A stretch of DNA of 64,000 nt from Lachnospiraceae bacterium. GTDB lineage: Bacteria > Bacillota > Clostridia > Lachnospirales > Anaerotignaceae. A program made the translations under genes and the position numbers. The stretch's first letter is position 1. Every line of letters begins with the position of its first letter. The notes beneath the pieces are model-generated. The model ran no database searches. It was not told where the DNA came from and worked only from the letters and a program-made list of their open reading frames with translations. Location: NCBI GenBank assembly GCA_019422065.1, contig JAHZEA010000001.1, positions 199,522 through 263,521 of the forward strand, given 5' to 3'. Positions 41,162 through 49,928 of this stretch are shown piece after piece.

Positions 41162-42487
41162 TTAAAGCCCTTTTATACGCTTTTCCAGCTCCAGAAGTGT
41201 TTCTGAAAGCTTTGAGTCGTTTTCCAAATCTTTTTCTATTTTATTGCATGCATGAAGCACTGTTGTGTGATCCCTTCCGCCGTAGTCTTCGCCTATGGCT
41301 GAAAGTGATATGTCCAAAAGCTTTCTTGAAAGATACATTCCTATTTGTCTTGGATATGCTATATTTTTAGGCTTTTTGGTTCCTTTAAGGTCTGCAACAG
41401 TTATTTTGTAGTAGTTGGCTACTATCTCCTGAATAAATTCAGTTGTCATTTTGTTTTCGGAAGCTCTTTCGAATATGTCTTTCATTGCTTCTTCTGCCAG
41501 CTCAACAGTAACCTCTCTGTTTGTAAGTTTTGCAAAAGCCACTATTCTTGTTAAAGCGCCTTCTAATTCACGGATGTTGGTGTCTATGTATTTTGCTATA
41601 TAGTTCATAACACTGTCCGGAACTACTATAGAGTCAAGCTTTGCTTTTTTTCTTAAAATTGCAATTCTTGTTTCATAGTCAGGCGGCTGAATATCAGCTA
41701 TAAGTCCCCATTCAAAACGTGTTTTAAGTCTTTCTTCAAGTGTTTTGATTTCTTTAGGCGGACGGTCTGATGAAATTATAATTTGTTTGTTGCTGCTGTG
41801 AAGAGCGTTAAATGTATGGAAAAATTCTTCCTGTGTACGTTCTTTTTGAGCTATAAACTGAATATCATCTATAAGAAGCACGTCTATATTGCGGTATTTG
41901 TTTCTGAACTCCTCATTTTTATTTGTACTAATGGAATTAATAAGCTCATTTGTGAAAGTTTCACTTGTAACATATAAAACTTTTGTGTCCGGCTTTTTCT
42001 GTAAAATATAATGAGCTATTGAATGCATAAGGTGTGTTTTGCCAAGACCTACATTTCCGTAAAGGAAAAGCGGATTATATGCACTGGCCGGAGCTTCGGC
42101 TACAGCTAAAGACGCTGCATGAGCCATTCTGTTGCTGTTTCCAACAACAAAAGATTCAAAAACATATTTAGGATTAAGGTTTGCCGCTGCTATAGGGTCA
42201 TTTGTTTTTGACTGCTGGTTGTTTAAAGATGATATGTTGGATGAGCCTATAAGCATAATGTTGTATTCAATATGCGTAACTTCTATAAGCGCATTTTTAA
42301 TAAGTGAAAGATACTTGTTTTCTACTTGAGTTTTGCTGAAGTCATTTTCAGCCTTTAAAACAAGGTCTCTGCCGTCGCAGACATGTATTTTAAGAGGCTT
42401 TATCCATGTATTGAAGCTTATAGGGTCCTCAAGATTTTTTTCTATAAGTGACAGAGCCTTCTGCCAGCTTAAATATAAATCGTCCAT
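41162..42487 (-). CDS. dnaA: Chromosomal replication initiator DnaA
   Basis: The 441-residue protein has domain I ([29 protein letters not shown]), a short linker domain II and the AAA+ domain III (Walker [12 protein letters not shown] at about residue 143, Walker [11 protein letters not shown]). Domain IV binds the DnaA box ([24 protein letters not shown] signature). AAAGGAGG precedes the ATG. DnaA-box clusters flank the gene on both sides, in the dnaA-dnaN and dnaA-rpmH gaps. Confidence 0.98.
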   Translation of the reverse strand: MDDLYLSWQKALSLIEKNLEDPISFNTWIKPLKIHVCDGRDLVLKAENDFSKTQVENKYLSLIKNALIEVTHIEYNIMLIGSSNISSLNNQQSKTNDPIAAANLNPKYVFESFVVGNSNRMAHAASLAVAEAPASAYNPLFLYGNVGLGKTHLMHSIAHYILQKKPDTKVLYVTSETFTNELINSISTNKNEEFRNKYRNIDVLLIDDIQFIAQKERTQEEFFHTFNALHSSNKQIIISSDRPPKEIKTLEERLKTRFEWGLIADIQPPDYETRIAILRKKAKLDSIVVPDSVMNYIAKYIDTNIRELEGALTRIVAFAKLTNREVTVELAEEAMKDIFERASENKMTTEFIQEIVANYYKITVADLKGTKKPKNIAYPRQIGMYLSRKLLDISLSAIGEDYGGRDHTTVLHACNKIEKDLENDSKLSETLLELEKRIKGL

Positions 42488-43130
42488 TTTTTCCTCCTTT
42501 GTTTTTATATGTAAAAAAGTAATTTTAAAGCCGCATAAAAATTTAAAAATTCAGAATAGTTAAAAAAGTGAAAATATATATTACATATTACAATAATAAA
42601 TGTGTAAATAATAATTTTAAAACTATACAAATCACATTTTTATGAGTTATCAACAATGTTGTGCACAAGCTGTTGATAACTTTTTGGAAAAATATCGGTT
42701 TTGTAGTGGTAAAATCATTAAATAATCAATATATAGGCTAAAAAATAAGACAAATATATATGTTATACACTTTTCAACAAAAATCAACATAAAATATCCA
42801 CATATTTAATTTTTAATATTGTCGTTTAACATGGAATTTGATTCAAAATAATACATGGAATATGAAATTCTGTATTTTTATATTATTTACGTGGCTTTTA
42901 TAAACCGCAATCCTGAGTTATCCACTATAATATAACAAAATATTTATTTCTTATCAACACATTGAAGGCTTTAAATGTGGAGAGATTTTATGGCAGAATT
43001 ATTAACAATTCAATATAATGTGTATAATTTGAATTTAAGCACTATATATACAAAAATATAAAATTTGTAATTTTTTGTATAATAAAAATGCTTAATTTAT
43101 ACTATTTATTGGTATATTTCAATTTAATTT
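42488..43130. other. oriC: Replication origin region, dnaA-rpmH gap with DnaA boxes
   Basis: A very AT-rich gap without genes. Exact DnaA boxes TTATCAACA are at 42647-42655 and 42951-42959 (plus) and 42671-42679 (minus). Near-matches are TTATACACT (42763), ATATCCACA (42794) and TTATCCACT (42918). The first two opposed boxes flank a TTGTGCACAA palindrome. With the unwinding element downstream of dnaA this gives a two-part origin, as in B. subtilis. The dnaA promoter must also lie here, but I cannot place it reliably. Confidence 0.88.
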
Positions 43131-43132
43131 TC

Positions 43133-43161
43133 TTGACGCAAGAGGTTTTATTTATTATAAT
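43133..43161 (+). promoter_or_regulatory. rpmH-rnpA promoter
   Basis: TTGACG (43133-43138) and TATAAT (43156-43161) with exactly 17 bp between. It drives the rpmH-rnpA-yidD-yidC-jag block. Confidence 0.92.
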
Positions 43162-43221
43162 GGTAGCAGTGCTTTTGTGCAGGACAGGCGCAAAAAAGTA
43201 GTTTAAGGAGGTGCGTAAGAC

Positions 43222-43356
43222 ATGAAGATGACATTCCAGCCAAAGAAAAGACAGAGAAGCAAAGTACACGGCTTCAGAAAAAGAATGGCTACTGCCAACG
43301 GCAGAAAAGTTCTCTCTGCAAGAAGAAGAAAAGGAAGAAAAGTATTATCTGCATAA
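43222..43356 (+). CDS. rpmH: 50S ribosomal protein L34
   Basis: A 44-residue, very basic protein ([18 protein letters not shown]..., ending GRKVLSA) that matches L34 along its whole length, including [26 protein letters not shown] lies about ten bases before the ATG. L34 next to rnpA and opposite dnaA is the standard bacterial origin arrangement. Too short to stand out by length but certain by sequence. Confidence 0.98.
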   Translation: MKMTFQPKKRQRSKVHGFRKRMATANGRKVLSARRRKGRKVLSA

Positions 43357-43431
43357 TTAAATCAAATACTTTGTATTTACAGGCCGCGGATAGTGGCCTT
43401 TTAATTTTTAAAGCGTTAAGGTTGTGATAAA

Positions 43432-43782
43432 TTGAAATTTACACAGTCCATTAAAAAGAATTTTCAGTTCAGGTTTGTATACAATAAGGGTAAGTCTTTG
43501 GCAAACCGCTATTTGGTTATGTATGTAATTAAAAATAAGAAATATCCGGATTCAAATCGTCTTGGCATATCTGTAAGCAAAAAAGTCGGCAAAAGCGTAG
43601 TAAGAAGCCGAGTTACAAGACTTATTAAAGAAAGTTACAGGCTTACGGAAGAAGATATTCAGCGCGGATACGATATAGTAGTTATTGCCCGCTCCTCAGC
43701 TGCCGAGTGCGACTATAGCCAAATAAATAAAGCTCTTTTAAGTTTATTGAAAAAACACGACCTGCTGACAAAAAAATCCTGA
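43432..43782 (+). CDS. rnpA: Ribonuclease P protein component
   Basis: The protein subunit of RNase P, which trims the 5' ends of tRNA precursors. The 116-residue product has [20 protein letters not shown] and the RNR-type helix ([19 protein letters not shown]; the usual RNR reads RSR here). The start is the TTG at 43432; the ribosome site (AAGGTTGTG) is weak. It lies 75 bp after rpmH in the same operon. Confidence 0.95.
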   Translation: MKFTQSIKKNFQFRFVYNKGKSLANRYLVMYVIKNKKYPDSNRLGISVSKKVGKSVVRSRVTRLIKESYRLTEEDIQRGYDIVVIARSSAAECDYSQINKALLSLLKKHDLLTKKS

Positions 43783-43841
43783 CAAAGGCATGCTTTTTAT
43801 AATCGTCCGTAACAGAAGTTTGTATTGGTATTGAAAGAAGT

Positions 43842-44063
43842 ATGATTGATATGATTAAAAAAATTCTTCTTTTATTAATCAGGTTTTATCAGCTTTGTAT
43901 ATCGCCGCATTTCGGCCCATGCTGTAGGTTTACTCCAACTTGTTCTCAGTATATGTATGAGGCTGTTACAAAATATGGCGTTTTTAAAGGCGGGTATCTC
44001 GGTGTTCGCCGGCTTCTTAAATGCCATCCGTTCCATAAGGGAGGATATGACCCTGTGCCATGA
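43842..44063 (+). CDS. yidD: Membrane protein insertion efficiency factor YidD
   Basis: A small 73-residue protein with the YidD core: [36 protein letters not shown], three Cys at the expected places, and [17 protein letters not shown] at the end. It helps YidC/Sec insertion. The ATG at 43842 and the one at 43851 are both possible; GAAAGAAG precedes the first. Confidence 0.93.
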   Translation: MIDMIKKILLLLIRFYQLCISPHFGPCCRFTPTCSQYMYEAVTKYGVFKGGYLGVRRLLKCHPFHKGGYDPVP

Positions 44064-44094
44064 AAGACAACAATAAATCGAGGGGGATTTGGTT

Positions 44095-45102
44095 TTGAGT
44101 ACAACTTTTGCATTACTCGCCGCTAGAACGCCTGGTATAATAATTGGGCCTATAGCAAGCTTATTAGGAATAGTTTACAACGCGCTTTTTAATTTTATAT
44201 ACTCCATAAGTCCGGTAAACGCGTTGGGTATGGCCATTATTTTATTTACTATTATAGTTAAGCTTATATTTACTCCGCTGCTTATTAAACAGCAGAAGTC
44301 AACAATGGCTATGCAGAAAATTCAGCCGGAGTTAATGAAAATAAGAAAGAAATATGAAGGCAAAAAAGATATGGAAAGCCAGCAGAGAATGTCTCTTGAA
44401 ATGCAGAAACTGCAGAAGGACAATAATGTAAGTATGCTTGGCGGATGTCTTCCTCTGCTTATACAGCTTCCTATTCTTTATGCTTTATTCTATATTTTTC
44501 AACAGGCATACGTATATGTTGACGTTGTAGGCCAGAACTATGATGCCATAACAAACGTAATTATGAGTATACCTGTTGATACAAGACTTGCGGCTCTTTC
44601 TGATATTATAATGCAGCACAAGCTTACAGTTGACGTAGCTCAGGCAGCAGATATTAAAAACCTTATAAGCCAGCTTACGCTTAACGATTGGAATACTGTT
44701 TTAAATTCAATAGGCAGTTTTGCCGAACAGCTTTCACCATTGCTTGATGTAAAAACGGAAATGGAATATTTCCTTGGCATAAGCATGGTTACAAACCCTG
44801 GCCTTAGTTTTCCGGGTATACTTGTACCTATAGCGGCCGGTGCTACTACATTCTTCCAAACCTATGCCCTTACAAGAAATTCATCGGCACAGGCAGGCGC
44901 TTCACCGCAGGACCCTACTATGCAGTCAATGAAGATTATGAACTATATGATGCCTATTATGATGGGTGTTATGACTATAAACCTTCCGGCAGGTCTTGGT
45001 GTTTATTGGACAGTAAGCAACCTTATTCAGGCTGGTCAAACACTGCTTGTAGTTAAATTCCTTAAAAAGAGAGAAGCTAAGCTTGAGGAGGAGAATAAAT
45101 AA
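44095..45102 (+). CDS. yidC: Membrane protein insertase YidC (Oxa1 family)
   Basis: The 335-residue insertase has a Firmicute-type layout with a short N-terminal hydrophobic segment and five main membrane helices. LFTIIVKLIFTPLLIKQQKSTMAMQKIQPELMKIRKKYEGKKD carries the first helix end and the charged cytoplasmic loop; GGCLPLLIQLPILYALFYIFQQA is the second helix. There is no lipobox Cys, so it is not the SpoIIIJ lipoprotein form. The TTG at 44095 lies eight bases after AGGGGG; a TTG two codons earlier is too close. It overlaps jag by one base. Confidence 0.95.
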   Translation: MSTTFALLAARTPGIIIGPIASLLGIVYNALFNFIYSISPVNALGMAIILFTIIVKLIFTPLLIKQQKSTMAMQKIQPELMKIRKKYEGKKDMESQQRMSLEMQKLQKDNNVSMLGGCLPLLIQLPILYALFYIFQQAYVYVDVVGQNYDAITNVIMSIPVDTRLAALSDIIMQHKLTVDVAQAADIKNLISQLTLNDWNTVLNSIGSFAEQLSPLLDVKTEMEYFLGISMVTNPGLSFPGILVPIAAGATTFFQTYALTRNSSAQAGASPQDPTMQSMKIMNYMMPIMMGVMTINLPAGLGVYWTVSNLIQAGQTLLVVKFLKKREAKLEEENK

Positions 45103-45719
45103 TGCAAGAAATACAAGTTTCAGCTAAAACAGAGGAAAAGGCTATTGAAGAGGCCGTTCGCAGACTTAATGTTTCTTCCGCCGATGAGCTTAATATAGAG
45201 GTTATAGAAAAAGCGGCAAAAGGCTTTTTGGGCTTTGGCTCAAAAGACGCCGTTATAAAGGCTTCCGTTAAGTTTAATCCGGAAAAAGTAGCTAAGGAAT
45301 TTCTTAGGGAAATGTTTGTAGCTATGGGTATAATAGTTAATATAGAAACTGAGCTTAAAGAAAAACAGCTTTTAATAAACCTTTCCGGCAGTGATATGGG
45401 AATACTTATAGGTAAAAGAGGTCAGACTCTTGACTCAATACAGTATCTTGTAAACCTTGTTGTAAATAAAGGCGACGCACCATACCTTTCAATTACAATA
45501 GATACTGAAAACTACCGCCAGAGAAGAAAAGAAACTCTTGAGTCTTTAGCTTATAACCTTGCTAAAAAAGTTAAACAGACAGGCAAAAAAGTTGTGCTTG
45601 AGCCTATGAATCCTTATGAAAGAAGGATAATTCACTCAAGCCTTCAGAACAATAAATACGTAACTACATATTCCGAGGGTGAAGAACCATACAGAAATGT
45701 AGTAATTGCCCTTAAATAA
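45102..45719 (+). CDS. jag: RNA-binding protein Jag/KhpB
   Basis: The 205-residue product has the Jag N-terminal domain (KTEEKAIEEAVRRLNVSSADELNIEVIEKAAKGFLGFGSKDAVI), a KH domain with the GKRG loop (DMGILIGKRGQTLDSIQYLVNLV) and a C-terminal R3H domain (LEPMNPYERRIIHSSLQ, with R and H in place). It binds RNA and affects cell-wall and sporulation processes. It starts in a TAATG overlap with yidC behind GAGGAGG. Confidence 0.95.
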   Translation: MQEIQVSAKTEEKAIEEAVRRLNVSSADELNIEVIEKAAKGFLGFGSKDAVIKASVKFNPEKVAKEFLREMFVAMGIIVNIETELKEKQLLINLSGSDMGILIGKRGQTLDSIQYLVNLVVNKGDAPYLSITIDTENYRQRRKETLESLAYNLAKKVKQTGKKVVLEPMNPYERRIIHSSLQNNKYVTTYSEGEEPYRNVVIALK

Positions 45720-45734
45720 TAATATTCGGCTCTT

Positions 45735-45780
45735 TAAGCCTGATTTTCAGATATTATAACTTGAAAATCGGGCTTTTTTT
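45735..45780 (+). terminator. Terminator after jag
   Basis: AAGCCTGATTTTCA pairs with TGAAAATCGGGCTT followed by seven T, just after the stop of jag. Confidence 0.93.
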
Positions 45781-45832
45781 GTGTATTGTAGTATAGATAC
45801 GATTATTTGTGTTTTGTAAAGGAGCGTTTAAT

Positions 45833-47224
45833 TTGAAAACAGCCTTTTTAGACGATATAATAGCCGCTGTTTCAACACCTATGGGTTCCGGCGGCATAGG
45901 TATAATACGAATAAGCGGTAAAGGCAGTATAGACCTTGCCGATAATATATTTAAAAGCGCATCAGGCGTTAAGTTAAAAGATAAGCCAACACATACCATA
46001 ACTTATGGAAATATAACAGACAAAGACGGAAATATAGTTGATGAAGTGCTTGTCAGCATTATGAAAGGCCCGGCATCTTATACGAAAGAGGATGTTGTGG
46101 AAATAAACTGTCATGGTGGTACTGCGGCAGTTAAAAAAGTTATGGAAACAGTAACACTCGCAGGCGCAAGAACAGCAGAGCCTGGCGAATTTACAAAAAG
46201 AGCATTTTTAAACGGCCGAATAGACCTTTCTCAGGCCGAAGCCGTAATTGATATTATAAATTCCAAAACTGAGCTTTCTATGAAAAATGCCGTAAACCAG
46301 CTTTCCGGCGCTCTTTCAGAAAAAGTAAAAGAAATCAGAAATAATCTTGTAGATGCCGTTTCAACTATAGAGGCGGCTATTGATTACCCGGAACACGATA
46401 TTGAAGAAGAAACTTATGCCTCACTTAATAAAACAATTACTAAAGCTTTAAATAGTGTTCAAAAACTTATTGATACGGCGGATATGGGCAAAATGGTCCG
46501 TGACGGTGTTAATATGGTTATACTTGGTAAGCCTAATGTAGGCAAAAGCTCACTTTTAAACTTCCTTCTTAACGAGGAAAGAGCCATTGTAACAGATGTA
46601 CCGGGAACTACAAGGGATACCGTTGAGGAATATTTTAATATAGCCGGTATACCTGTTAGAATTACAGATACGGCAGGGGTTAGAGATACTGATGATGTGG
46701 TAGAAAAAATAGGCGTTGAGCGCTCTGTTCAAAGAGCAGAAAATGCCGACATTATACTGCTTATGCTGGATTTATCCCGTGCTTTAGATGATGACGATAA
46801 AAAGCTTATTGATTTTATTAAAAATAAAAAGCATATAGTGCTTCTTAATAAAACTGATTTAGACCAGAAAGCAGAAGAAAACGAAATAAATTCTCTTTTG
46901 GACAGTAAAAATATACTGCGTGTTTCGGTTAAAGAAAGAAAGGGCACAGATGAGCTTTTAAAGCTTTTGGAAGAAATACTTACAAGCGGTGCTGTTGAAG
47001 CCGGCGACGGTGTAATGGTAAGCAATGTACGCCATAAAAACTCCCTTGAAAAAGCCGCTCAAGCCCTTAAAAAAGCCCTTAATACAATAGAAATACGTAT
47101 GCCGGAAGATTTTGTGTCTATGGATATTTCTCAGGCTATAGACTTTTTGGGCGAAATAACAGGCGAAAGCCTTCAGGAAGATATTATAAACAGAATATTT
47201 GAAAAATTCTGCCTTGGTAAATAA
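45833..47224 (+). CDS. mnmE: tRNA-5-carboxymethylaminomethyl-2-thiouridine GTPase MnmE
   Basis: With MnmG this GTPase modifies U34 of certain tRNAs. The product has the N-terminal folate-binding domain (DDIIAAVSTPMGSGGIGIIRISG), helical parts, an inserted G domain (GKPNVGKSSLLN, DVPGTTRDTVEE, DTAG, NKTD) and the C-terminal Cys motif CLGK (usually CIGK). The TTG at 45833 sits eight bases after GGAG. It precedes mnmG by 15 bp. Confidence 0.96.
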   Translation: MKTAFLDDIIAAVSTPMGSGGIGIIRISGKGSIDLADNIFKSASGVKLKDKPTHTITYGNITDKDGNIVDEVLVSIMKGPASYTKEDVVEINCHGGTAAVKKVMETVTLAGARTAEPGEFTKRAFLNGRIDLSQAEAVIDIINSKTELSMKNAVNQLSGALSEKVKEIRNNLVDAVSTIEAAIDYPEHDIEEETYASLNKTITKALNSVQKLIDTADMGKMVRDGVNMVILGKPNVGKSSLLNFLLNEERAIVTDVPGTTRDTVEEYFNIAGIPVRITDTAGVRDTDDVVEKIGVERSVQRAENADIILLMLDLSRALDDDDKKLIDFIKNKKHIVLLNKTDLDQKAEENEINSLLDSKNILRVSVKERKGTDELLKLLEEILTSGAVEAGDGVMVSNVRHKNSLEKAAQALKKALNTIEIRMPEDFVSMDISQAIDFLGEITGESLQEDIINRIFEKFCLGK

Positions 47225-47239
47225 CAGGAGTGAATATTA

Positions 47240-49162
47240 ATGTGTGATATAAACGCTGAAAAAACATATATTGCCGATGAATGCGACGTAGTAGTTGTAG
47301 GCGCTGGACATGCCGGCTGTGAAGCGGCACTTGCCTCGGCAAGGCTTGGCTTTAAAACCGTTGTTTTTGCCATTAATCTGGATTCTATAGCAATGATGCC
47401 TTGTAACCCGTCTATAGGCGGCAGCTCTAAAGGCCATCTTGTGCGTGAGATAGACGCTTTAGGCGGTGAAATGGGCAAAAATATAGATAAAACATACCTT
47501 CAAATTAAAATGCTTAATACCAGCAAAGGCCCGGCTGTTTATTCATTAAGGGCACAGGCTGATAAAAACAGGTATAAAGAAGAAATGAAAAAGGTTATGG
47601 AAGAAACACCTAACCTTAAAATAAAACAGGCGGAAGTAACAAAAGTTTTAGCAGAAAACGGAGCTGTTATGGGTGTTGTAACTTCTTCCGGTGCTGTTTA
47701 TAAGGCAAAAGCCGTTATACTTTCAACAGGCACATATTTAAAGGCCCGCTGTCTTTTTGGTGAAACTATAATACAGTCAGGCCCTAACGGTTTAAAGGCG
47801 GCTTCTGAATTAAGCCAAAGCCTTATGGATTTGGGTATTAAGCTTTACAGATTTAAAACAGGAACACCTGCCAGAATAGACAAAAAAACCGTTGATTTTT
47901 CTAAAATGACACCTCAGTACGGCGATGAAAAAATAGTGCCTTTTTCATTTGAGGATAAGGCAGAGGATATAGCAAGGCCGCAGGTGGAGTGTTATCTTAC
48001 TTATACAAATAACCAAACCCATGAGATTATACGGAATAACCTTCACCGTTCACCGCTTTATGCCGGTGTTATAGAGGGTACAGGCCCAAGATACTGTCCT
48101 TCTATAGAAGATAAGGTTGTAAGATTTGCCGATAAAGAGCGTCATCAGATATTTATTGAGCCGGAAGGCGAGAACACAAATGAGCTTTATGTTCAGGGTA
48201 TGAGCTCATCTCTGCCGGAAGAAGTGCAGATTGCTCTTTATCGTACTGTACCGGGGCTTGAAAACTGCGAGTTTATGCGTACAGCTTATGCTATTGAATA
48301 TGACTGCATAGACGCCACACAGTTAAAACTTAGCCTTGAGTTTAAAAATATAAAAGGCCTTTTTGGTGCTGGTCAGTTTAACGGCACAAGCGGTTATGAA
48401 GAAGCGGCGGCACAAGGACTTATAGCCGGAATAAACGCCGCAAGAATGCTTCAGGGTAAAGAACCTGTTATACTTCACCGCTCAGACGCCTATATTGGTG
48501 TGCTTATAGATGATATAGTAACAAAAGGCAGTAAAGAGCCTTACAGAATGATGACATCAAGAGCCGAATACAGACTTCTTTTAAGGCAGGATAATGCCGA
48601 TGAGCGTCTTACACCTATTGGACATGAGGTAGGCCTTATTTCCGATGAAAGATACGAAAGATTTCTTAAAAAGCAAGAGCTTATTGCGGCAGAAAAAGAG
48701 CGTATAAATTCCGTTACAATAGGCTTAAAACCTGAAATACAGGAATTTCTTGAAAGACACCACAGCACACCTTTAAAGAGCGGAGCACGTTTAAGCGAGC
48801 TTTTAAAGCGTCCTGAGCTTAATTATGATATTTTGGCCGAAATAGATACTACAAGGCCGGATATAGACAGCGAGGCGGCTCACGAGGCGGCTATACAGAT
48901 AAAATACGAAGGCTATATTAAACAGCAGTATAATCAGGTTAAGGAGTTTAAAAAGCTTGAAAACAGGCTTCTGCCGGAAGATATAGACTACAACGACGTA
49001 AGAGGCTTAAGACTTGAAGCGGCTCAAAAACTTAATGACATCAGACCGCTTAATATAGGCCATGCCTTTAGAATAGCCGGTGTTTCACCGGCGGATATTT
49101 CCGTGCTTATGATATACCTTGAACAGCTTAAAAGAACCTCTAAAACAGAAGGAGAGGAATAA
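47240..49162 (+). CDS. mnmG: tRNA uridine-5-carboxymethylaminomethyl modification enzyme MnmG (GidA)
   Basis: The 640-residue FAD protein has a dinucleotide loop ([19 protein letters not shown]) and the GidA signatures [15 protein letters not shown] and [19 protein letters not shown]-terminal helical domain used for MnmE binding follows. It catalyses the flavin-dependent part of tRNA U34 modification. GGAG precedes the ATG; rsmG follows after one base. Confidence 0.97.
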   Translation: MCDINAEKTYIADECDVVVVGAGHAGCEAALASARLGFKTVVFAINLDSIAMMPCNPSIGGSSKGHLVREIDALGGEMGKNIDKTYLQIKMLNTSKGPAVYSLRAQADKNRYKEEMKKVMEETPNLKIKQAEVTKVLAENGAVMGVVTSSGAVYKAKAVILSTGTYLKARCLFGETIIQSGPNGLKAASELSQSLMDLGIKLYRFKTGTPARIDKKTVDFSKMTPQYGDEKIVPFSFEDKAEDIARPQVECYLTYTNNQTHEIIRNNLHRSPLYAGVIEGTGPRYCPSIEDKVVRFADKERHQIFIEPEGENTNELYVQGMSSSLPEEVQIALYRTVPGLENCEFMRTAYAIEYDCIDATQLKLSLEFKNIKGLFGAGQFNGTSGYEEAAAQGLIAGINAARMLQGKEPVILHRSDAYIGVLIDDIVTKGSKEPYRMMTSRAEYRLLLRQDNADERLTPIGHEVGLISDERYERFLKKQELIAAEKERINSVTIGLKPEIQEFLERHHSTPLKSGARLSELLKRPELNYDILAEIDTTRPDIDSEAAHEAAIQIKYEGYIKQQYNQVKEFKKLENRLLPEDIDYNDVRGLRLEAAQKLNDIRPLNIGHAFRIAGVSPADISVLMIYLEQLKRTSKTEGEE

Positions 49163-49163
49163 T

Positions 49164-49880
49164 ATGAACGGGAGCGAAATATTAAAGGACTGCGCCCAAA
49201 AAATGGGTATTGAGCTAAGCGAAAAAGCCATTAACGACTTTGAAACTTATAAAAAGCTTCTTTTAGAGTGGAACGAAAAAATGAACCTTACGGCTATAAC
49301 CGATGAAGAAGGTATTGCCATAAAACACTTTGCCGACAGTATTTCCGTTTTGCCCCTTATTGAAAATAAAAATATTTCAATGATAGATGTGGGAACAGGT
49401 GCAGGTTTTCCGGGAATACCAATTAAAATAGCAAGGCAAGACATTAAAGTTACACTTCTTGACTCACTTAACAAAAGAATTAATTTTCTTGAAGAAGTTA
49501 AAAAAGAGCTTAAGCTTGAAAATATAGAATGTGTTCACTCAAGAGCTGAAGACGGGGGCAGAAACTATCTTTACAGAGAAAAGTTTGACTTGTGCGTAAG
49601 CCGTGCTGTTGCCCGTTTAAACGTGCTTTGTGAGTACTGTATGCCTTTTGTTGCTGTAGGCGGATATTTTATATCGCTTAAAGGCCCTGATGTTTCAGAG
49701 GAGCTTGCAGAGGCTCAAAAAGCCATAACAGTATTAGGCGGAAGTGTTGAAAAGGTTGTTGATATAGCTATACCAAACAGCGACATAACCCACAGTGCTG
49801 TAGTTATTAAAAAAATAAAGCCTGTACCTAAAGCTTATCCAAGAAAAGCCGGAACGGCAGGTAAAAAACCTATAATTTAA
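49164..49880 (+). CDS. rsmG: 16S rRNA (guanine527-N7)-methyltransferase RsmG
   Basis: RsmG methylates G527 of 16S rRNA. The 238-residue product has the class I SAM motif MIDVGTGAGFPGIPIKIA, LLDSLNKRINFLEEV, and ISLKGPDVSEELAEA near the active site. The start at 49164, one base past the mnmG stop, follows GGAGAGG; a longer frame would start inside mnmG. Usually noc or parA follows; here a terminator does. Confidence 0.96.
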   Translation: MNGSEILKDCAQKMGIELSEKAINDFETYKKLLLEWNEKMNLTAITDEEGIAIKHFADSISVLPLIENKNISMIDVGTGAGFPGIPIKIARQDIKVTLLDSLNKRINFLEEVKKELKLENIECVHSRAEDGGRNYLYREKFDLCVSRAVARLNVLCEYCMPFVAVGGYFISLKGPDVSEELAEAQKAITVLGGSVEKVVDIAIPNSDITHSAVVIKKIKPVPKAYPRKAGTAGKKPII

Positions 49881-49890
49881 TATTAAGAAT

Positions 49891-49928
49891 AAAAAAACAG
49901 CCGGATTTTATCCGGCTGTTAATTTTTT
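49891..49928. terminator. Bidirectional terminator after rsmG
   Basis: AACAGCCGGAT (49897-49907) pairs perfectly with ATCCGGCTGTT (49910-49920), followed by T6. It is shared with the convergent M28 peptidase gene. Confidence 0.93.

Noticed and set aside
41092..41370. Plus-strand open frame reaching into dnaA
   Set aside because: Lies antisense to the conserved C-terminus of dnaA and has no family features.
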